Shown here one piece after another: positions 1 through 12,500 of a DNA stretch of 64,000 nucleotides. Every line of letters begins with the position of its first letter. The stretch's first letter is position 1. A program made the position numbers and the translations under genes. Origin of the DNA: Oxyruncus cristatus (taxonomy: Eukaryota; Chordata; Aves; Passeriformes; Cotingidae); the NCBI GenBank assembly GCA_013399855.1, contig VXAY01001313.1:605084-669083 (forward strand), read 5' to 3'. A model generated the notes under the pieces. It searched no databases. It was not told the DNA's origin and saw nothing but the letters and a program-made list of their open reading frames with translations.

Positions 1-338
1 TCACACCTCCCAGTGCTGGTTTCGCAAGACCAGTTTTTTATTGACTATTCAGGCAACTTTCACCATTACATGTTTGAGTGTATGTTGAGAAGAACTAAGC
101 ATGAAGAATTTAGGACAGGAGGTGTGTTTTCTGGTTTTTGTTTGGGGTTTCTTTAAATTAGAAGATGGGTACGATCAGCACTTATTGCTGGAAACCTGAG
201 CAGTGTGCAAGAGGCGAAAACCAGATTAAAAGCTGATCACAAACCACGTTACATCCTAAACTTAAAACTATTTTCTATGCATTTTTAAACCAATACACTT
301 CTTAGGTACCTAAATTACGAATTAAGACGACACATTAC
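1..338 (-). other. BICC1: BICC1 intron 7, 5' part
   Basis: This stretch begins at the GTAATG donor of exon 7 and runs off the left edge. I see no exon 8 sequence (the EGTAML... segment leading to KH3) in any frame, so the intron is longer than 338 bp. The content is unremarkable AT-rich DNA. Confidence 0.9.
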
Positions 339-533
339 CTTCACAGCACTAGTGTTATTTTGTGACCCTCTGACAATGACTGTAGCACCATACATTCGAG
401 AGCGTTGTTTAAAGGAAACTGAAATATTGTACGTCTGACATATATGCTGAATTGTCGGAGAATTCGGATCTGGGATGGGTTGGAGAATTCCAGCAATAGG
501 CAATTCAAACATGAGTACCAATGGAAGCAGCTC
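339..533 (-). CDS. BICC1: BICC1 exon 7 (195 nt, KH-like domain 1)
   Basis: The exon starts at GAG after GTTGTCGCAG and ends at AAG|GTAATG, giving 65 codons that begin ELLPLVLMFELPIAGILQ and end SQNNTSAVK. This is the first KH-like domain, which keeps the KH fold but lacks a GXXG loop. Members of the family use it as a structural or protein-contact module. Conserved landmarks are FELPIAGILQP, TYNISVSFKQRSR and ATVIVRGSQNN. Compared with human as recalled there are only conservative changes (I for V, T for S, C for S). In human the next exon begins EGTAML; it is not in the 338 bases remaining to the left. Confidence 0.97.
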
Positions 534-3500
534 CTGCGACAACATTGAAGAGCAAATATTGAACCCCAAAATCATACAACAACTTTATTCCTCAATCACA
601 TGTTGGTCAGTGATGATTAAACTGACATAATATATCCTCTGCCCAGAGTTCATTGATAAAAGTATCATATCAGTTGGAAAATGGCACCAATTTTTCCAAG
701 GACACTAGAGTGGGGTTTTTTTTTGCATAGACTTTGTTGGGTTTTGTTTGTTTGGGTTTTTTAACCCAAAATAGCAGAAGCATTTGCAATTACGTAACAA
801 CAAGAAAGCCAAGTAAATTCCCAAACTTATCCATGCAGATCTACAAACAGGTCAATATTTGTACAACTTGCTAGGGAAGTCTCTTTTCTGTCACGGATTA
901 ACTGGAAGTCTGAAGTCAGTTACAAAGCTAAGGAAACATCAGCTTCTTTCACAACTTTCAAGACCAAGGTTGTATAAGAGACAAATCTCACTAAACAATT
1001 GTGAGGGACTTTTCATAATTTGATTTGTCATTATCCATGCAAAAACACAGAAAACCAGAAGGAAAGGATAGAAAATTACTATGACTGGCACTGAATTCCA
1101 ATAATTATTTACATAAATTATACATGAAGTGACACATGAAAGTGGTTAAAATTTAAAGCAGTAATTGCCTTTCCTAAGTCATAGGTTCACATCGGATGTC
1201 CAAGTTTCTACAGGCCATCTGTGGTAGGTAAGTGGAATAATTTACATCTTGTTTGTACTGTAGACTTTGTGTTCAAGGCCCACCTTGGGCTAGTTAAAAA
1301 TCTAGCCAGAAGGTGAATCACTTTTATAATACTCTGCGTATTACTCACATGGATACTCACATTTGTTCCTACATTTCTGCTGTCATTAGACAGAGCCAGA
1401 CAACCCTACGGTCCTCAAATCTATACTTTTTTCCCCTTTCAGGTGTTTTGCAAGGGAATCACTATCCTAAAATTGACTATTACCCGGATTCTAACTCTTG
1501 CAGACTCCACTCCAGCTGGCTGTCCGGCAATAGACACCTGGAAGAGCAAGAAGACAGAAAACACTGCATCACATTTTCAACTGAGGCACTGGAAAAGTTA
1601 GTCAGGCATCAGTATTTGCCTTAGAAAAAGAAATCTTAAAAAAAACCAAACAAACAAATCACTTATGTCACGCCTGATGACACCCTAAGTGTTCTCTAAA
1701 CACTAGCTGAAAACTATAACCATGTTTTTAAGAAAAAATAATCTATGCATGTTATAGCATCTTATGTTACATAGGTTTAAGCAACTAGAAAAAAAAAATG
1801 ATGGATACATCAAACAACACAGTGGTTTGGGTCAAGTAATGGAATTACTACTGTCTACATGTGCTCAGTGCTAATATTCAACAACAGCAGGTTTTCTTGA
1901 ATGTTTGGAAATTACTGTATTTTGCTCAGGATGCACAAGAGGGAATTCTAAGTACAGTGATGAGGGACTTGAAAGTAAACATTTCAGCAATATTTGCACG
2001 AGAAATGATGCACAATTCAGGTTCAATGACTTATTCTAATGAAGTTGAACCCCTACAATAGGACATTCACTTTTGCTAGTGAGCCACTAAGTTTAGTCTT
2101 CAACCAAGTTACACCATAAGCAAAAAGCACCAAGAAATTAATCAATATGCTGAATAAGTCAGGTGCTGAACGGGAAAAAAGAAATTACAGATCTTTTCAT
2201 ACTGCTTCTTTACCATTCTCACCAAGTTGTTGACTTCTGTAAGCACAAAGTAATTTCAGCTTAAAAAAATTCAAGTGATTCATGAGCCATCACAAATTGT
2301 TTCCATCTGTTTCTAAAGATTTGCTCACTTAGGAAGCCCTGTGCTTTCCACAGAGTGTAAAAAGCAAAAATCTATTTCCCTGAACATGAACTCACCATCC
2401 CCAAAAAACCCAAATTGACGAAAGAAGTTTAGAAATGTTTTATACTCTCAGGAATTACAATATAAATGAGCTCAGCATTAAACAATACTTACTTGGTTGC
2501 TTTTCTCTGCTTGGTTGTTCCTATTTGAGTCTGGAAAATGGATATGGCATTCTGTTTCCTCCATCACTTTCTTAATATTATTGCCACCTTTACCTATCAC
2601 GTGAGAATGTTCTGTATGGGAAACATCCATCTTCAAGGTTACCCGATTGCTCTGGAAATCAAGCACCCACGATTAGACCTGCTCACAGCAGAACCTGAGT
2701 TTTTAAGAGCGATGCAGCTTCAAGAATGAGGTTCAAAATTGAATTTTAAAGTGCTTTTGCCACACCTTAGCTCCTACTCAGGAACGTTTTCAATATGGAT
2801 CACAGTCGGATGCCAAGCTTGCCACATTTTCTTCACGGGGGGAAATAACACGGAAATAAATACCAAAAAAATGCATCTCCAAAAAAAGTCTAAGGATTTT
2901 AAAATGCACCCAAGTTTTTATCAACTGAGACTTAAATATCCTTTTGCAGTCCATTTGAAGTTCTCTTAATTCTGTGTCCTTTCAGTTGCAGTCACACACC
3001 CTTGTCTGATCTCGATGTCAGGATCCCTGTCAGGATCCCTGTCAGGATCACACGATGAAGACTTTGATGCTTGTCAATGTGGGACAAAGTAAGTGGTTTT
3101 TTCCTCCTTTAGCAAACAAATTTTTCTGGTACATGAATTTCTGAAATACACAAACACTGCCTACAGCTGTTCTTGAAAGCTGTATTATTAACAGTCCATA
3201 ATAATATTAATAGTTGTTAAAAAAAAAGATGCTTGTCAATGGACTGTTCCTTTTGGCAATGTGTTCAGAGGATCAGAAAGCTGCCATACAACCAAAAAGG
3301 AGCCATACACACGGCCCCAGAAGACTTGCTACTGCAAGAAAATAAGATCTGATGAATTTAAGAGACCCCTGGCCAAGATCTAGATGTTTTAGATATTCTG
3401 GTCCTAATGTTTCAGGGTGTAAGAATACAGTAACCACTGGAAATAAAACTGCATGAATGCACCTAAAACTGAATTTCAAGCAGAAACAAAACTTTAGGTT

Positions 3501-6500
3501 CTCCGAAGTGGCCGCATAACCTACTGTTTGCAGTGAAGCTGTATTTCAGATTTTAAAGTAAAAAAACCCAATCCAGTGAACAAACCATGTATGCTTATAG
3601 CTGGCAATATTATTTCTATATATTTCAGATATGGAAAAGCTGCTTTAAGCAAGTAGTTTCTTGCAGAATGTTTAAATATGTGGGTATACACCAATATCAA
3701 CATCTGTAGGGCATACATTGGAGACTTGGCTTCAGAGTGTCCATAAATACCTTCCTTTTTCAATGTACCCTTTAAAGAGCTCAATGTCACCACAAAATTA
3801 GGGGTTAAGATGTCATTCTAAATAAGTTAAGTTTTCTTACCTTCGTGTCCAAGACAGACATGATTTTCTCTTTTGCTTCTTTAACATTTTCCTTTTTTCC
3901 AGAAACTTTGATATGGGGATCTATAAAACAAAATAAAAACTTGTAAGAAAAATACAGTAAAATCTATCAAAGAATTTTCTCCTTGCCTAAATAAATCTGA
4001 ACCCATTATTCACAGTTCAGTGATAAGACTCTACTACCAACCTTTGGGTTTCAGCTAAAACCCAAATGTCTTGTTCCATCCCTTCAGCCCCACGATTAGG
4101 AATACCAGAAGAATTTATTAAACACGATAACCAAATGAAAATTAATAGAAATCAAATGCCAAAAGTACATCCCAGTATTATAAACATTGCAATGCAACCA
4201 CGTAGCTAAGCCACGGTGTCTTCTCAAACAAATAGCAACAGCTTTTTTTGGCAGCCTTTCTCAAGCTTAACACAGATAATATCTAAGGAAAGCCCCACCA
4301 AACTCAAACCCTCCCTCAGCATCACTTCATCATATTTAATTAGTCTCTAGAACCAACCTTTGCAGTTCTAATCTGGCACTGGAAGGCGCCTCCACCTGAA
4401 GTTTTCTGACTGCAGTTATCAAATCAAATTTAAATGACACTTTGATAAATGAAATCTCTGAAGTGTCAAGTACATGAATTAAGATATGTTACTAAGCCAT
4501 ATTCCCAGGAGGAACTCCAGCTGATGGCAGGTTTTGCCAAGGGAGATCTAAAATATCGACCCTGTAACCCACTTGGTTTACATGGTGATTTTCAGACCAC
4601 TGCCCTTAAACAGCAGGTTTTGGGCCGAGCTATCAGGAACAGTTCGGCTTCCTGGAATATACCTGGTTGGAAAGTACAGACCTGGCTTTGGAATTAAATC
4701 AAGTATCAACCACTCAAAAAAGTGTGAGAATTCAGCATTAGCCAGTTTAGCAGCACCATCTGGTGTCCAGAAGCACAAAGTGCCACAATGCAAAACTGCT
4801 GTCAAAACACTGAATGAAGGTTCAACTAAAACAAGCAAGCAAAAAGCCCAACTACCACCCACCTTCTGAATTATTAGAAACAAGGACATAATATTGCAGG
4901 TGATGCCTCTTTCCCCTGTTCCTGAGTCCTCTGCCCTTTTGCGACCTAACAGGGTTTTTTTCTCCTGAGATGCAATGGACTATCGTCAGGGAAAAAAAAA
5001 AAATTCTCAACCCTCTTCTGACTCATGAATTAGTCTAATGCATTATGCAAGGCAGATAACATGCATCTTAGGGAATATGAAAGTATATATATTCTCAATG
5101 GCAGGAGAAAACATAGCTGTAAATACAACGTATCTGCTCTTCCCATCATCTCAATAATTGAAATCACTTCCCTGCTAAAGAAATGCCAAATAATACAACT
5201 CTAGATTGTAAACCTGTTCTATTCAATTGAAAGTTGAAACTGTTTAAGCCTTGCCTGGATACTCTTTACATTCCAATAATAAAAAAAAAAAAGAGGCTCT
5301 AGTCTTCACCAGTGCAAAGTTGTGAGCACATTCAGCTGGGGACGGAGAAACACTGAAGGAACACAGGATTCACTGCCAAGTTTCGTGAAAGTCAAGAAAA
5401 ATGCAGCATTTTGAGTTCTGAGAAACATATTTTATGTTTAAAAATGGAAAAACTGTAGTCACAAACACGGTACTCACACAGAATCTACAGAAGCTTCAAA
5501 AATCTGCTGCTTCAGCCTTTTCACAATGGGGCAGAGTAAAACAAAAACCCAACAAAATAGTCTTAAGGGCAAATCTTTTCTTTTTTTTTTTTTGAGTTGA
5601 CAGTAAGCCATGTGGTTCTAATGTGTTTAAGCTGTGAATGATATTTGAAGTGGATGTCACAGTCAGAAATTCCCAGAAGCTGATCCCAGCAAACTCTGTG
5701 TCCTCCAAGTGCTCTTTAGATGCAACCAGGAAAAACAGAAGACCAGGTCACTGCCCCCCTGGAGCTGATTCTCTCATACTTGCAAACATTATATTTGAAT
5801 ACACATTCGGTTATAAATACGAAAAATATCTGAAATCAAGCCTGGTATCCTATTAGTACCAAAGAACATTACAATCATCCCATAATACTATTTGTTTAGC
5901 CATGGGGGAAAATGCATTTTAGAACACCTGTTTTTTCTACTTTCCAACTCAGTTGGACACCTCTTTTCTGTTGATACTGACAACTTGAGGAAAAAAAAAA
6001 TATCCTGTATTTCTACACTTATTCTTTTCTCCTTTCAGATGAAAAAAAGCTCAGTTACTCACTTTAAAAAAAAAACAACAAGGAACCACCCAGAAAGCAA
6101 ACAAGAATCCACCGATGGCAGTGACAATTCTAAAATATGCTACCAGATCTTTCAAAATTGGTCTTAAGTACCCTCTCCTTACATGACTTCTTAATGACAC
6201 AGTGGTTGGTAATTGATACGAAGTAGCTCAGTTTCAAGTTAAAGAAATTCCGTCTTTGAGACTTGTTCATCCTTTCCTTCAGGGAAATACAATTTAGATA
6301 CGACTTCACCATTGGATTTTTGCCCGGGGAAGAGTTACTTGTAACTAAAAGATTTTTCAAGCCTTTGAACTGGCTTTGGAGGAGTTGAAAGTACACTGAA
6401 AATATGAATGATCTGCAGGGAAACCCACAGGTACTCGAATAACACTAAATCAACAAACAGATCGTTTCAGGGATTGATTAAAAATTTAGAGAGACAATTA

Positions 6501-9500
6501 GATCATCTAACCTGATTTTCTGTGTATTAGAGGAACTAAATTTCTTAATATACCTACGGAATAAATTCCCTTGTTTGCTTTGCAGTTGCTCTGAAAAATG
6601 TGGAGAACTCTAATGGTTCATCAATTTCAGCCTCCTAGATTTGTGCCTGCTTTCTGACATTTAGGTCCACTGGTTCCCATTCTACCCTTTCCCCCCCACT
6701 GAAATCAAAGACCCCAATGTTCAGGAGTGTCTTCCAATGAAGGTCTATGCCAATCAAATTACCTATCATGATGCAACTTTTTTTCTAAACCCAAACCTAA
6801 ACACTCTTTTGACTGAGCATTAAGAAAAATAAGCTAGAGAAGCTGCTTTTTGTTTTCCCCCAGCCAAGTTTTTTATATTCAAAGTAAAGGACTGTCTGTT
6901 TCTGTTTGTAAACGCTACAGCACAGGCAGATTTACCAAGAGATAAGCAAAAGGAAAGGTTCTCCCAAACTTCTTGCAGGGCGGTCCAGTGCAGATCCTCA
7001 AACGTCTTACAGAACACCAGTCCCTAATGGAATCTGCATTTACCTTCCATTTCAGCTTTCTACTTCATCTGAACTGTTCTCTGAAAAAGTCCAAAACCAG
7101 ACTGTATCTGAAGACTGTCACCAGGATTCCTGAGTAGGAGTGAAATGACCATGTAATGTCTTTGTGCATTGATACAAGGGAGTAGTTAAAACAGCTTTAG
7201 ATTTCCAACTGTTTTCTGAAGCTGTTGCCACCAGTAAGGAACTAAACAAATTAAGAAGGGTTCCAGACAGTTTATTACTACTTGTCACCACATTTAGTTC
7301 TTGCATTTCACAAGTGATGTCTGTTTGCTATTGTATTTACAGTAGGCAGGTCTGAACGTAAAAAAATATTTCCCTGCCACCTATTTCCCAGATACAACTG
7401 TTAATTCCATGGATGAACAGTAACAATTTAGAAAAAAAAATGCTAACTCATCTTAGTACTAAGACAAAAATCTTTGTTGGATAAAGCTCTACATTTAGTG
7501 TTTGAAATACAATGCCACTTGTGTCCAGGTGACGTTACATCATTCTCCATCCCTGAGGAACACAGGGTTTGATACCTATTTTTACTGGGGAAAAGAAAAA
7601 ACCCACCCCCTTTTTTTTCAAGCTTCTGAATAAACTAGAAGTATACTTTATATAAGCCTAGAGATAGAGCAAAGAATAGGTGCCTACCTGGAATAAAGAA
7701 GTGAGATGCCAAAGTTCTGCAAAATATTTGTAAACACAGAACTCCGGCCTCTAATGCTTTAAATACAAGTGTAATATCAAACACTGGAAAGGAATTTGGC
7801 TCATAAGAAACAACACTATTAGTGTCTTGCAAAGTGTTAAAAATTGTATGGTAATTTGTCTTCTCAATTTCGAAGGTCAATATATTTTTCCTTAAGAATG
7901 GAAAAGAAAACATTAATTTTAAGAAGTTCCCCCCCTCCCCCCATTCTCCAGAATGGAGAAATAAAAACATAGAATAGAAAGCTGAAGTTACACAACAGAA
8001 AATGATGGAAATTCTTCTCAACAGCCCTCATTTTACCAGGCTCCTGCCTTCAAGTGGTCTTTTATTGCTCCTATCCTCAAATTCCTCACTCCACGCTTTG
8101 GCAGGGTTTCCCTTCCTCAGTCTTTGTCCAAAGCTATACCAGCAAGCCTCCAGCTTTCTTGCTACTATTGTGTGCAAAACTCCAGTAAACAAAACAAAAC
8201 TCCTCCAAGCAAAAATGTGTTTGTGCCAGCGTGAATTCATCGACACCAACTTTTGCCAAGGGAGAAGGACTTCAAATAATTGAGCCGTTTAACTGTGTAG
8301 GCCCCTCCTGCAATTCAATTTAATGTCTGGGCGAGCTCTTCAGACCACAGCTATGCATCCAGCTTGTTTACAGGATGAACAGCCTCCACTTAAGTAACAC
8401 AAATACCACTACTCTAAAAATAGCCAGACAACTGGGCAACACCAGGGCAGATGACAGTCATTCTTAAGAAGTGGTTGATTAGGATCTGAATAGCCCAAGA
8501 GTATGACTGAACTTGAGCCACTGAAACAAAAACAAAGAGACCCAGCGTTTTTAATAGGCGAGCTACGAAAATACCTACCCCAGAGTTACCAGAAAATATC
8601 TACCCCAAAATTACCAGCAAAAACACATTAAGCTACATGAGAAGGTAAAATAAGAAGAGAAAGCCAAGTGAGCACACAGAAGGTGGTAGTTTCTCAGCTG
8701 AAAGGGCAAGTACATCAGTCACCCTACAACAAGAAGATGAAACATAGGCCTATAAAACAAGTGAATTAGGCAAAAAGGTCAGGTAAGGCTTCCTGTTAAT
8801 ATGGGGGGAAAAGGTAATTGAACTGAAACAATTTATTTAATGCTTTTAAATAAATTAGGAAATACTGTATGTACAGTTGCAGAAGTCGATATTCACTGAC
8901 CAAACTAGATGGATTGGTAATAGCCAAGACAGACTTGATTCAGGCTCAAACTATTGCCATGGAGAAGAAACACTAAGGCTAAAAGCATTCAGCACGCAAA
9001 GTAACTTGATGGAATAATAAAGTAAATTCGTCGCTTGGGCACTTGTTGCTGTTGGTTTATCAGTTTAAAAGAATTCTCACCCTCTCTCCAACGCCCCTCA
9101 GTGCACTTACTTCATCTCCTAGGATCTAAACCACAGAAGAAAAAAGGTACTCAAGTATTAAGGCAGAGCACAATGAACCATTTCCTACTGCAGGCTCCTG
9201 AGTATCCTCAGATATCACTCAACAACATGGTTTTGGTTGTTTTTCATTTGGGATTTGTCTTCTTTTTTTTTAGTTGAAATTAGACTTCAGCATCATCGTG
9301 TCTGAACGAGGTTTCAACTGGGTAACTCGGGCACAATCAAAAGCCTACCCAAAGCATCATAAAACTCAACGTGGGCTGCAAGCAATTAATAGTGTCTTCA
9401 GAGTAGACATACCCTGAGGCTCTGGGCATTCTAGGGGATCTGTTTGTTGTGGACAAACAACTGATTATGAAACGTCCCTGGGAAGAGCCGCTGTCTATAT

Positions 9501-12500
9501 GTGCACACACACTTAAAAGACTCTTTGTCTTCTCAGAACTTTTTAACTCTAAACTTTCCCACTTACTGGCATCTAGCTCCAAACTGTCTTTAGAAGAATT
9601 TCTGCTCAACTCAGAACATGAGAAGGAGGCTGAGAAAAAGTAAATACTTGTTGCACTGCTCCTGCCACAGTTCCAGGGAAAGCAGTTTACACACAACCCC
9701 TTTACCTCTTTTACAGTTTGGCTGCTACTCTTCAATCACATCAATCAATGAGGAGCACAAGAGCATTGCTTTTCAATCCTGCCCTGCAACAACTGTATGA
9801 TGTGAAGCCTACAATCCACTCCCCTCACTCCTCTCCACCATTTATAGTTATACATTTAAAACACAAATACACATACACAGGCAGACATACACAGGTATTC
9901 ACAAAGCAGGCACTGAGTAAGGCACACCTTACACACACACACAGAAACACGAAGAAATGCTGTGCAAAACCTCTGGTAGAGCAGAGCAAAGAATCTTGTT
10001 TCTCAAAGATTTCAGCGTAGTTCAAAAGAAAACTTCAAAATCCGCAACAGGCTACTTCACATAAAATGGCTCCTTAAAGGGAAATATCTGTTTGATGTAC
10101 CATCACAAATGAAATGAGATGCACTTGTACATCAAATCATAGCTGAAGCCCACGTTTGGGTCTCCTAGCAGCCTTGAAACAGCCCAGCAGAACACTGAAA
10201 GTTCATCTGCATAATGCCCAGAATTAAGTGAAAATTAGCCAGAAACATCATAGAAGCTTTAAAAAACAGATTACCTGCCCCTATGTTTGCAGAAATAAAC
10301 TATTGATGACTGGATTTTGGACCAGTGACAGAAGATGAAAAGACTTCTCTTAAAGCACAAGCAAAGAGGTAAGACAAGGAAGAGGCAACAGATCTTATGG
10401 CAATTTAAATAGAAAAGTGACCAGATTCGAAGGGGAAGGCCAAGGTGGAGGAGAAGAAAACCTGAAAAGAAGAAAAAAGAATGAATTAATTGTAGTCACC
10501 CAGAGAGTCCATCTGAGTTACACAATTTCAGCTTCTTACCACTACAATTAGCTTAAATTCTTATTTTACTTTTTCTAAAAAAAAAAAAAAAAAGAAGAAA
10601 AAAGAGGCATTAGAGACAGTTCATAAATGCAGTCAGCCACCAAAAGGCACACACCATGCTGCAATTCTGCTACTTCTTGGGCAGTTGCTCTCCAGCCTTT
10701 AGCCTAAGCAGTCACCCAGAAAAGCAAGGCAATCTCTCAGCAGGACAAAAAGTCTGTTATGTCTTATTTTTTTTCAGCATGGAACCAGTGAATTCACACT
10801 TCATTATTTAAATGTCTGTTGCCATTGTATCTCAAAGCACAAACACAGAATCATAATCCCTGAGAAAGAAAAGACATAAAGGGAAGAAAATAGTTATAGT
10901 ATTACAAGATCAACTCAACCGAGGATATAAACAACCCACAACGTTCCTATCAAAAATAACACATTTATATCTTCACTGCACACAAACTCATACTCAGGGT
11001 TACAATTTTGACGCATAAGCCATGAGGTAATTTTAGTTTCTTACACCAACACTCTCAAAAAAGTCATCGTGGCTGTGCTTTGCTAAATAAAACCCCATCA
11101 TCTGACTTGTGAGCCTAAAGGCACGCCTCAGGCTCAGCCTTCTTCACAGTGCTCCCACTTCCAAAGCCAACTACACTCCCTTTGCACCCTCCTGCTCCCT
11201 GATTGCTGGACCTGTTAATGTCTTATTTCTCCAAATGACTGCATTTGGGTGAGCTGGTTTTGATAGGGTCACTGGGAAGCATTAATTCTGGGGCCGGGCC
11301 AGGAGGATGTGGCGAGTCTTCAGCCAAGACTAGTGCACTACATACACCTGGGTGAACAGGACAAACAGAACTGCCCTCTTGAGAGCAGGATGAAATGAAA
11401 TGTTATCAGAAATATGGAAACAGCTGGTTCTCAATGGGACATCAGACATCTGGTGACTAAAGAGAAAGACAGCTAATACAATATTTTTGGTCATCACCAA
11501 TGTTTTAGTACTTGCTCTACTTTAGTATCACACTGTGAAATGAATTCTCCCCAGAAAAGTTCTCCTCTCCTGCATTATTACACTGTCAGGGATTATTTCA
11601 ACTGTATTCCTGATGAACAGGTAGGGATTTTTGTTTGTGTGTTTTGTTACTTCTAAATAAAGAGAAAAATTTAAGAGTCCAACAAAGAAACACCTGAACA
11701 GTCTTCTTGAGAGCTCACCAAGTAGCAAAAGCTACATGAAGTACATGACAATGATTCCTATTTCAAGTGACAGCAAGGCATTATCAGATCATGCCCTATG
11801 AGCTCTAACAGAACCTTTCTTACTCATCTTGAAGATGTTATTGACAGTTCTTACTTTTTCTTACTTATAATAAAAAGAGCTGTGTACGTAGAAAGGTCTT
11901 ATTGCTCATAAATCCTAGTGACCAAGTACCTGCACCAGCTGCCCAGGGGGTGTCAGGGCACAGAGATGTGACAGAGACAGGCATGACAAGGACTCACAGC
12001 AGCACAACAGGTTTTCTTACAGCACTGACAATCCAGTAAAACCCTGGTCTAACCCTCCACAGTAATACTGATTTAATGGCTTAGTAGGCTCTGATGAAGG
12101 GGAATTCCAGTACAAGCAGATCATACTCACCACCTATTTCTTCTTTCCAGGTACCAGATACAAATTACATTGCTTACACCAGGTACTAAAGAAGAAAAAC
12201 CTCCTCAGCTCTTTTTGTGAAGCTGTAACAGGGCAGTTATTTTCCCTGTGATCAAAAGGTCATTGTCACATACATTCCATCTCCACATTTTGGGCTGGAA
12301 ATTTGAAATATCAATAGGTACTTAAAGTTACAATAATAGCAAGTGTATGAAATTTGACTCTAAAATTGCCATGTTTGTTATCAACTAGTTTCTGCCATTG
12401 AACTGTTCTGTTTCATTGAACAAGATTACTTCTTTTATTATTTCTTAAAAGCACAAGGTGAGTGGTTTTTTTTCAGCCAGTACTAGCTTTTCCCATGCAT

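Noticed and set aside
7635..8021. 128-codon minus-strand frame rich in hydrophobic residues
   Set aside because: Hydrophobicity follows from T-rich sequence; no signal peptide or segment pattern consistent with a membrane protein.
9337..9735. Serine-rich 132-codon open frame on the minus strand
   Set aside because: No family resemblance or exon-like borders on the reading; at this base composition about one frame of this length is expected by chance in 64 kb.
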